Shown: positions 1 through 4,774 of the stretch, in pieces | How positions within the stretch are numbered: the first letter of the stretch is position 1 | Layout of the letters: each line of letters starts with the position of its first letter | The notes under the pieces: generated by a model | Seen by the model: only the letters and a program-made list of their open reading frames with translations | Told to the model about the DNA's origin: nothing | Databases searched by the model: none | Translations under genes and position numbers: made by a program | Assembly: GCA_023245695.1 (NCBI GenBank) | Contig: JAHFJT010000077.1 | Coordinates: forward strand, 1 to 5,448 | DNA from: Candidatus Peregrinibacteria bacterium | Lineage (GTDB): Bacteria; Patescibacteriota; Gracilibacteria; UBA1369; UBA12463 | Reading direction: 5' to 3' | Length of the DNA stretch: 5,448 nt

Positions 1-40
1 ACCACTTAACTAAGTCCTAAAGAATTTTGTTTATCTCTAG

Positions 41-71
41 AAAAAGCCCACCTTGTAAAGGTGGGCTTTTT
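41..71. terminator. Bidirectional intrinsic terminator hairpin
   Basis: A perfect inverted repeat is visible: 41-54 pairs with 58-71 around a 3-base loop. The GC core is GCCCACC/GGTGGGC. The arms begin with five A and end with five T, so the hairpin gives a stem plus U-run on both strands. On the minus strand it would end the transcript carrying tRNA-Gly and perhaps rpsO-pnp. On the plus strand it would end any convergent gene to the left of the window. No competing terminator is seen between pnp and this site. Confidence 0.92.
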
Positions 72-219
72 GAATACGTAAAAAATGGGAGGCGGCAACT
101 GTTCGCCTTCATTAGCAAACGCGCGCTTTGCGCTTTTGGAGCAGATGCCCCCCCCTCCGGGAATTAACCTCCAAGCCTTTCACCTATCGCACTCAAAAGA
201 GCGCTCTGGTTTAAGAGCT
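72..219. other. Hairpin-rich non-coding spacer
   Basis: No convincing reading frame lies here, but the sequence is full of pairing segments. One is a 7-bp stem 88-94/104-110 with one G-T pair. A second is a stem 116-124/130-138 with one mismatch. An alternative stem, 132-141 with 169-176, has a 2-base bulge and competes with the second one. There is also a perfect 10-bp palindrome at 198-207 and a run of eight C at 148-155. If transcribed, the likelier strand is minus, as the 3' trailer of tRNA-Gly before the 41-71 terminator. I tested it by eye against SRP RNA and tmRNA motifs and recognised neither. Parts resemble pieces of a tRNA gene (TTGGAGCAG at 136-144, CGGGAATTAACC at 158-169). Confidence 0.4.
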
Positions 220-294
220 TGGAGCAGGTAACGGGAGTCGAACCCGTATCTCGTCCTTGGCAAGGACGCATAATATCCGCTATACTATACCTGC
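220..294 (-). tRNA. tRNA-Gly(GCC), CCA encoded
   Basis: Reading the minus strand, the acceptor stem GCAGGTA (288-294) pairs perfectly with TACCTGC (224-230). The discriminator base is T, and a genomic CCA follows at 220-222. The anticodon stem CGTCC/GGACG encloses the loop TTGCCAA, with anticodon GCC at 259-261, which reads GGC and GGT. The T arm is ACGGG, TTCGACT, CCCGT. The D arm is weak, with a G-T pair and a T-T mismatch, but it has the usual GG in its loop. The gene follows pnp on the same strand by about 90 bases, with no clear promoter between, so it may be processed from the rpsO-pnp transcript. Confidence 0.96.
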
Positions 295-338
295 ATATTT
301 GGCTCAATGAAGAGCTAATCTGCGCGTCTGATTTTTAA

Positions 339-366
339 GGGAAATGCGGGGACGGGAGGGAGCGGG
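339..366 (+). other. G-rich tract with G-quadruplex pattern
   Basis: Five runs of at least three G lie on the plus strand: 339-341, 348-351, 354-356, 358-360 and 364-366. The last four fit the canonical pattern with loops of 2, 1 and 3 bases (GGGGACGGGAGGGAGCGGG). The tract starts 17 bases beyond the pnp stop codon. The G-rich strand is the template strand for pnp transcription, so the transcript itself would be C-rich here. Folding is inferred from sequence pattern only. A possible role is slowing RNA polymerase after pnp. Confidence 0.5.
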
Positions 367-383
367 AACGATAACACTTCGTA

Positions 384-2582
384 CTATCTCCTAAACGGTG
401 GGCGTCCTCCGCCTGGTCTTCCGCCGCCGAAGCCTCCTCTTGATGGTGGTCGTGGTGCGAGTTTCGTGTCTTCAAATCCTGGAAGGGTTGCTTTGTGTGA
501 GAGATTGTAGCGTCCTGCGTCGTCAATTTCCATCAATTTTACTCGCATTTTGTCACCAACTTGCACGACATCTTCAACTCGGTCGACACGGTCAGCGGAT
601 AGCTGGGAAATGTGAACGAGACCTTCCTTGCCTGGGGCGATTTCAACAAAAGCACCGAACTCCATAAGTCGGGTAACCGTACCGTCAAAGATCTCACCAG
701 CTTGCGGAATATAGACGATGCTTCGAACCCAATCTGCTGCCTTCTTTCCGTTTTCCTGATTTGGAGATGTAATAAAGACGAGACCTGACTGATCGATGTC
801 GATCGTCACTCCGCACTCTGCGGTAATCTTCTGAATCGTTTCGCCACCCTTTCCGATGACAGACCGGATCTGTTCAACGTCGATCTTGATCGTTTCAATC
901 ATAGGTGCGTACTTTGACATCTCTGATCGTGGAGCTGGAATAACTGCTTCCATAGCATCCAAAAGTGCAAATCGTCCAATCTTTGCACGCTCGAGAGCCT
1001 CTCGCATAATCGCGAGTGTGAGACCCTTTACTTTGATATCCATCTGAAGTGCGGTGATACCCTTTCGGCTCCCGGTGACTTTGAAGTCCATATCTCCAGC
1101 GAAGTCTTCGAGACCCTGGATATCGGTGAGAATCTTGTACTTTCCGGTTCCGTCTGTAACGAGACCCATGGCGATACCAGCGACATGTCCTGAGATCTTG
1201 ATACCAGCATCCATGAGAGCCAGTGATGATCCGCAGACTGATGCCATTGAGCTTGAACCGTTACAGCTGAGTGTCTCTGATACCACCCACATAGCATATG
1301 GGCAATCCTCTTTTGGCGGAAGAACGGCGAGGAGCGCACGTTCTGCGAGATCTCCGTGACCGATTTCTCGGCGTGACGGTGATCGCATCATTTTAATTTC
1401 TCCAACTGAGTATGGAGGGAAGTTGTAGTGGTGCATGTATCGCTTCTCGATGTCGCGATCCATGGTGTCGATCGTCTGAGCATCTCCAGGAGCGCCAAGG
1501 GTTGCAATCGAAAGAACCTGCGTCTCTCCACGCTTGAAGAGGCCGGTTCCATGTGTTCGAGGAAGTACTCCGACTTCGATAGCGAGAGGTCGAATTTCGT
1601 CGAGTTTTCGTCCGTCGATACGAAGTTCCTGTTCGAGAATAAGTCTTCGCATTCGCTTCTCGGACATCTTGGTAAGTTTTTCGTTGATCTGTCCTTTTGA
1701 GAATGAGCCATCCGCAATCTTATCGGCGAATGCCTCATAAGCCTCAAGGACGAGCTTCTTGTATGACTTTTTGTGATTTTTCTTGCTCGTTCCGTCGATC
1801 GTTGCGAGTCTCTCCTCGGTCGCAAATGCCTCAACGGCTGCGATCATATCAGGATTTGGCTCGATGAGTGTGTATGCTTTCTTGGTGATGTTCAATTTTG
1901 AGGCAAACTCGAGCTGGAATTTGCAAAGCTCTTTGATTTCGGCGTGAGCAAGCTCAAGTGCCTGAATCATAAGATCTTCGTCGAGCTCTTTTGAAGATGA
2001 CTCCACCATAGTGATAGCGTCGAGCGTTCCGGCAACGACAATATTGAGTTTTCCTTCGTCGGCCTGTGTGTATGTAGGATTGATGATGAGTTTCCATGCT
2101 CCATCTGCTTCGACATATCCAACACGAACAGCTGCTACTGGACCCTCAAAAGGTGCTCCAGAAGCCAAAAGTGCCATTGATGCCGCATTGATAGCGGTTG
2201 TAGATGGGTCGACTTCGAGGTCAGCAGAAAGTACGGTACAGATTACCTGCACATCGTGCGTCAAACCCTTTGGAAAGAGTGGTCGCAGTGGTCGATCAAT
2301 AACTCGTGAGTTCAATGTTGCGTTCTCTGAAGGGCGTCCTTCTCGCTTGATAAATCGACTTCCTTTAATCTTTCCGGCAGCGTAGTAACGTTCCTCGTAA
2401 TCGACGACCATTGGAAAAAACTCCGCTCCAGCTTTCGGATCGTCACTCATCGATGCGTTCGCAATAATAACCGTGTCGCCGAGCCATGCGGTGATGGCGC
2501 CGTCGGCCTGTGTGATAAAATGTCCTGTTTCAAGTTTAAACTGTCGTCCTGCGAGATCGCGACTCAGTGAGACTCTTTCCAT
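384..2582 (-). CDS. pnp: Polyribonucleotide nucleotidyltransferase (PNPase)
   Basis: PNPase degrades RNA 3'-5' by phosphorolysis, releasing nucleoside diphosphates, and can add tails in reverse; in known bacteria it is a cytoplasmic homotrimer. At 732 residues it is slightly longer than the 711 of E. coli. Order visible: first RNase PH-like core (about 1-145, with RFIKREGRPSE at 76-86), helical linker (about 200-315), second catalytic core (about 320-550), KH domain (about 560-620, GKGG at 577-580) and S1 domain (about 628-698). The phosphate-site NGSSS (441-445) and the residues matching the catalytic D, D and K are present at D493, D499 and K501. The start fits the family N-terminus and lies 22 bases after rpsO; no Shine-Dalgarno motif precedes it. 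The C-terminal 24 residues are a Gly/Arg/Pro-rich tail. The frame appears intact, with all key residues kept. Confidence 0.98.
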   Translation of the reverse strand: MERVSLSRDLAGRQFKLETGHFITQADGAITAWLGDTVIIANASMSDDPKAGAEFFPMVVDYEERYYAAGKIKGSRFIKREGRPSENATLNSRVIDRPLRPLFPKGLTHDVQVICTVLSADLEVDPSTTAINAASMALLASGAPFEGPVAAVRVGYVEADGAWKLIINPTYTQADEGKLNIVVAGTLDAITMVESSSKELDEDLMIQALELAHAEIKELCKFQLEFASKLNITKKAYTLIEPNPDMIAAVEAFATEERLATIDGTSKKNHKKSYKKLVLEAYEAFADKIADGSFSKGQINEKLTKMSEKRMRRLILEQELRIDGRKLDEIRPLAIEVGVLPRTHGTGLFKRGETQVLSIATLGAPGDAQTIDTMDRDIEKRYMHHYNFPPYSVGEIKMMRSPSRREIGHGDLAERALLAVLPPKEDCPYAMWVVSETLSCNGSSSMASVCGSSLALMDAGIKISGHVAGIAMGLVTDGTGKYKILTDIQGLEDFAGDMDFKVTGSRKGITALQMDIKVKGLTLAIMREALERAKIGRFALLDAMEAVIPAPRSEMSKYAPMIETIKIDVEQIRSVIGKGGETIQKITAECGVTIDIDQSGLVFITSPNQENGKKAADWVRSIVYIPQAGEIFDGTVTRLMEFGAFVEIAPGKEGLVHISQLSADRVDRVEDVVQVGDKMRVKLMEIDDAGRYNLSHKATLPGFEDTKLAPRPPSRGGFGGGRPGGGRPPFRR

Positions 2583-2604
2583 GATAGTGAGTTGAAAATA
2601 TTAT

Positions 2605-2877
2605 TTATACGGCGGCTTTCTTGAGTCCAAGTTTCTCGCTTACCTTGTCGAACTCTTCTTTATTGTCCATTCGAAGGTAGTTGAGAAGCTTTCGTCGCTT
2701 ACCAACCATAACCAAAAGTCCACGTCGTGAGTGGTTATCCTTTGGATGTTCCTCAAGGTGCTTTGTGAGCTCCTGTATTCGGTGTGTAAGAATAGCGATC
2801 TGGACCTGTGGAGATCCGGTGTCTTCAGGATGTACGGCGTACGACTGAATAATTTCCTTCTTTTGACTGTGTTTCAT
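2605..2877 (-). CDS. rpsO: 30S ribosomal protein S15
   Basis: S15 is a primary 16S rRNA-binding protein of the 30S platform and takes part in bridging to the 50S subunit. The product is 90 residues, the usual family size. Family hallmarks are visible: TGSPQVQIA (20-28), the THRI-x-x-LTKHL helix (31-41), the highly conserved HPKDNHSRRGLL stretch (44-55) and VGKRRKLLNYL (58-68). The C-terminus is Lys-rich. The gene lies 22 bases upstream of pnp on the same strand, the standard rpsO-pnp order seen in many bacteria. An extended -10 promoter lies just upstream. No Shine-Dalgarno motif is seen in the bases before the ATG. S15 often represses its own translation through a leader structure, but the leader here is only about 28 bases and I see no obvious such fold. 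Confidence 0.98.
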   Translation of the reverse strand: MKHSQKKEIIQSYAVHPEDTGSPQVQIAILTHRIQELTKHLEEHPKDNHSRRGLLVMVGKRRKLLNYLRMDNKEEFDKVSEKLGLKKAAV

Positions 2878-2905
2878 AGTAGGGGTTCAAAATCAATGCG
2901 GGCTT

Positions 2906-2934
2906 AGTTTAGCAAAAGAAGAAAATTGTGACAA
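2906..2934 (-). promoter_or_regulatory. Promoter of rpsO-pnp, extended -10 type
   Basis: On the minus strand a -35 TTGTCA (2929-2934; one mismatch to TTGACA) is followed by a 17-base spacer and a -10 TAAACT (2906-2911; two mismatches to TATAAT). A TG lies one base before the -10, which makes it an extended -10. Transcription should start near 2899-2901, leaving a leader of roughly 22-28 bases before the rpsO ATG. It is the only good sigma-70-like match I found in the gap between the divergent genes. Confidence 0.75.
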
Positions 2935-2981
2935 GTGAATTATTGAGCTTTCTTGACTCTGCCGCTTCTTTGCTTCAAAGT

Positions 2982-2985
2982 GGAG
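2982..2985 (+). promoter_or_regulatory. Ribosome binding site fixing the membrane-protein start
   Basis: GGAG ends six bases before the ATG at 2992. This favours that ATG over the in-frame TTG at 2953, which has no such motif and would only add 13 unremarkable residues. It is the clearest Shine-Dalgarno match before any gene in the window. Confidence 0.7.
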
Positions 2986-2991
2986 CACAGC

Positions 2992-3945
2992 ATGAGCTAT
3001 AAACATATTATTCAGGAGGCGTGGCTCTACACGCAGCAGAATAAGAAACTCATTTACTGGTATGGCTTTTTTCCCTCCATCTTTACGACGGCGGTCGGTG
3101 TCATGTATCTTACCTATCAGTTTTTTGCGTTTAAAAAATCTGAACTATTTGAGCACTCCGCTCACAGCTTTTTGAGTGACGTTATTAGCTTTATTTTTAA
3201 CTATCTGAGCACCCATGCCGATCAAAGAGTTCCTCTTATTATTGCGGCGGTAATTATTGGTACTGTCTACATACTTCTTCCGACACTCACGCAGGCTGCT
3301 GCGATCCAGCTCATTGCTCGACATCGAAATGGACAGGATGTCAGCGTTAGTGATGGTATTAAATATGGTCTGATGAGCTATCTTCCCCTTTTTGAGTACC
3401 ACACATTTATCAAGACTTTTGGTCTCTTTAGTATTCTTTTTGAGGCTGCGTTTGTGCTAAGAAATCTCGGTATGGAGATTTTCCAAGCGCTTTTGCCGAT
3501 CTTCATCATCTTCATGGTGATTGGATTTATTCTCACGCTGCTTTTTACCTATGCAGATCTCTATATCATTATTGATGGAGAGGGTGTTATGACATCCGTG
3601 GTGAAAAGCGCGAAGATTGTGATCCTTCACTGGCAGAAGACCTTCTTGATTTCAGCTTTGATGATGATCATTGGTGCGCGAATTATTCTTCAGATTATCC
3701 TCCTCATTCTCGTGCCGGGAGCGGTACTCATTGCCGCTGCGTACTTTGCGACCGTCGGCCTCGCACAGATTGGCATTATTATCGGGGTTGTTCTCGCTGT
3801 AATAGCTTTGTTTTTTGCTGCCTACTTAGGGGGTGTCGTGGATGTGTTCTCATATGCCGTCTGGACGTACACTTTTTTGGAGCTTACGAGCGAAAAGGAG
3901 ATGTCAGCTCGGGAGATGAGTGCGCGCGATAGCACTGAGGGGTAG
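2992..3945 (+). CDS. Multi-pass membrane protein of unknown function
   Basis: The product is 317 residues and strongly hydrophobic, so it should sit in the cytoplasmic membrane. I do not recognise a named family. Likely membrane segments, by eye, are about 19-46, 80-105, 139-158, 164-193, 217-242 and two or three more between 243 and 296, giving six to eight passes. Between them are short polar loops, such as ARHRNGQDVSVSDGIKYG (109-126) and the stretch IDGEGVMTSVVKSAKIV (194-210). The latter recalls the repeated pattern of DUF975-like and glycerophosphodiester phosphodiesterase membrane-domain proteins, but this is only a resemblance. No catalytic motif is visible. The C-terminus is polar and carries a tandem EMSAR-EMSAR repeat (303-312). 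It is divergent from rpsO, and I found no clear promoter of its own. Confidence 0.88.
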   Translation: MSYKHIIQEAWLYTQQNKKLIYWYGFFPSIFTTAVGVMYLTYQFFAFKKSELFEHSAHSFLSDVISFIFNYLSTHADQRVPLIIAAVIIGTVYILLPTLTQAAAIQLIARHRNGQDVSVSDGIKYGLMSYLPLFEYHTFIKTFGLFSILFEAAFVLRNLGMEIFQALLPIFIIFMVIGFILTLLFTYADLYIIIDGEGVMTSVVKSAKIVILHWQKTFLISALMMIIGARIILQIILLILVPGAVLIAAAYFATVGLAQIGIIIGVVLAVIALFFAAYLGGVVDVFSYAVWTYTFLELTSEKEMSAREMSARDSTEG

Positions 3946-3963
3946 TTGGCTTCAAATTTCAGC

Positions 3964-4024
3964 TTTGGGTATGGTGGTTGGCTGCATAGGCTTAAACCTT
4001 ACTTTTCCCTGTACCATAGCCAAA
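3964..4024. repeat. Long-loop inverted repeat upstream of the PAS-gene promoter
   Basis: TTTGGGTATGGT (3964-3975) faces ACCATAGCCAAA (4013-4024): 11 of 12 positions pair, with a single G-G mismatch in the middle, around a 37-base loop. It lies between the stop of the membrane-protein gene and the -35 of the next promoter, which begins 15 bases later. There is no T-run after either arm, so it does not look like an intrinsic terminator. A protein-binding site or an mRNA structure in read-through transcripts are both possible. Confidence 0.45.
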
Positions 4025-4039
4025 AAACCTCTTATATAG

Positions 4040-4068
4040 TTGACTTATATTGTCTTATCTGGTATAAT
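4040..4068 (+). promoter_or_regulatory. Near-consensus promoter of the PAS-protein gene
   Basis: The -35 is TTGACT (4040-4045; five of six), the spacer is exactly 17 bases, and the -10 is a perfect TATAAT (4063-4068) preceded by TGG, giving the extended -10 TG. Transcription should start near 4075, about 24 bases before the ATG at 4099. No transcription signal elsewhere in the window is as close to consensus. It lies inside the open frame that runs up from the PAS gene, so the longer frame starting at TTG 3946 is very unlikely to be the real protein. Confidence 0.88.
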
Positions 4069-4098
4069 TCATATGTAAAAACTCAAAACAAAGCTAAA

Positions 4099-4710
4099 AT
4101 GATTCTTCTTCCCCAGGGTCGAAAAATTCTCATCATCGCTGCTTCCCTTTTCATTGCTACGTTCTCCCTCGTACTCTTTGTGGTCAGCGGAGATCAGGCT
4201 GGACATAGTGACAGTTTAAAGACAAGTGTGTTTGAGGAGTTTTTGAATCATGATGCACCTGCCACAGGAGAAGCGGCTGATGCACCTCCTACGGTCGTGC
4301 TCGATGCGCATGGAGCTATTCTGGATACAAACGAAGCCTTTTCACGTCTCCTTGGATATGCACTCAAAGATCTCCGAGGAAAGTCATTCTTTACGGTAGT
4401 CGCGTCGGATGATCTTCCGCATTTTGCTGGAGACTACGCTTCTGCATCATCTAGCAAAAAAATCGTAGTCAATAGTGGACCGTACCACATGGTCGCAGAT
4501 GACGAGACGCAGCACCTCGTTCTCATTACCTATAGCTCTGACTCGAAATCTGGTCAGCCTGTCATGACCCTGGTCATCAAAGATATCGGTGGTTCTGCGA
4601 ATACTAAGACTACCGAGCCTCCAAAGGGCAAAGCGATTAAAGAACTCGATAGTAAAGGTAGTGATTCCAAGAAGGAAAAAAATCGAATCATTGTCGAGAA
4701 AACAAGCTAG
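4099..4710 (+). CDS. Membrane-anchored single PAS-domain protein
   Basis: The product is 203 residues. A positively charged start (R8, K9) is followed by one hydrophobic helix at about 9-29, with no clear cleavage site, so it is probably a signal anchor. By the positive-inside rule, the rest would lie outside the membrane. A linker rich in Ala, Pro and acidic residues (31-64) leads to a PAS domain (about 65-165) with typical features: D69, G72, N78, F81, the LLGY motif (84-87), L92, G94, K95 and SDDL (103-106). The tail (166-203) is Lys-rich and looks disordered. There is no kinase, GGDEF, HTH or other output domain, so the signalling partner is unknown. ATG 4099 is chosen because the promoter ends at 4068. 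There is no Shine-Dalgarno motif. leuS follows after 64 bases on the same strand and may be co-transcribed. Confidence 0.85.
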   Translation: MILLPQGRKILIIAASLFIATFSLVLFVVSGDQAGHSDSLKTSVFEEFLNHDAPATGEAADAPPTVVLDAHGAILDTNEAFSRLLGYALKDLRGKSFFTVVASDDLPHFAGDYASASSSKKIVVNSGPYHMVADDETQHLVLITYSSDSKSGQPVMTLVIKDIGGSANTKTTEPPKGKAIKELDSKGSDSKKEKNRIIVEKTS

Positions 4711-4746
4711 ATTGGGCTGATCGAAGGCGGTAGCGCTTGTCAGAAA

Positions 4747-4756
4747 AGCGGCCGCT
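4747..4756. repeat. 10-bp perfect palindrome before leuS
   Basis: AGCGGCCGCT reads the same on both strands. It competes with a second small stem, CGCTT (4734-4738) with AAGCG (4746-4750). Both lie in the 64-base gap between the PAS gene and leuS, and no T-run follows. It may only be a chance GC-rich patch, or a weak leader structure for leuS. Confidence 0.3.
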
Positions 4757-4774
4757 GTGTATGATTCGGCTACT

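Noticed and set aside
72..219. SRP RNA or tmRNA in the left spacer
   Set aside because: The conserved SRP apical-loop signature and the tmRNA tRNA-like end and tag frame are not seen on either strand. A complete second tRNA also fails: no matching acceptor arms or T-stem can be formed.
295..383. Separate promoter for tRNA-Gly
   Set aside because: The best pair on the minus strand (TTCCCT with GATTAG, spacer 17) matches the consensus poorly at both boxes.
1028..1834. Long alternative frames inside pnp on both strands
   Set aside because: They lie wholly inside a gene with complete family conservation, and their translations are low-complexity, Ser/Arg-rich and without domains.
384..2877. Alternative genetic code (TGA as Gly or Trp)
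   Set aside because: Trp is written TGG and no in-frame TGA occurs in the recognised genes, so the standard bacterial stop code is sufficient.
2953..2991. TTG start adding 13 residues to the membrane protein
   Set aside because: GGAG six bases before ATG 2992 supports the shorter form.
2878..2991. Plus-strand promoter for the membrane-protein gene
   Set aside because: The best candidate (TTGACT at 2953 with CAAAGT at 2976) matches only three of six bases in the -10. None is convincing, so no feature was called.
3946..4098. Upstream extension of the PAS gene to a TTG directly after the previous stop codon
   Set aside because: This stretch contains a near-perfect promoter whose predicted start is around 4075, and the encoded residues look unlike a signal or domain. 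ATG 4099 gives a typical membrane-anchor N-terminus.
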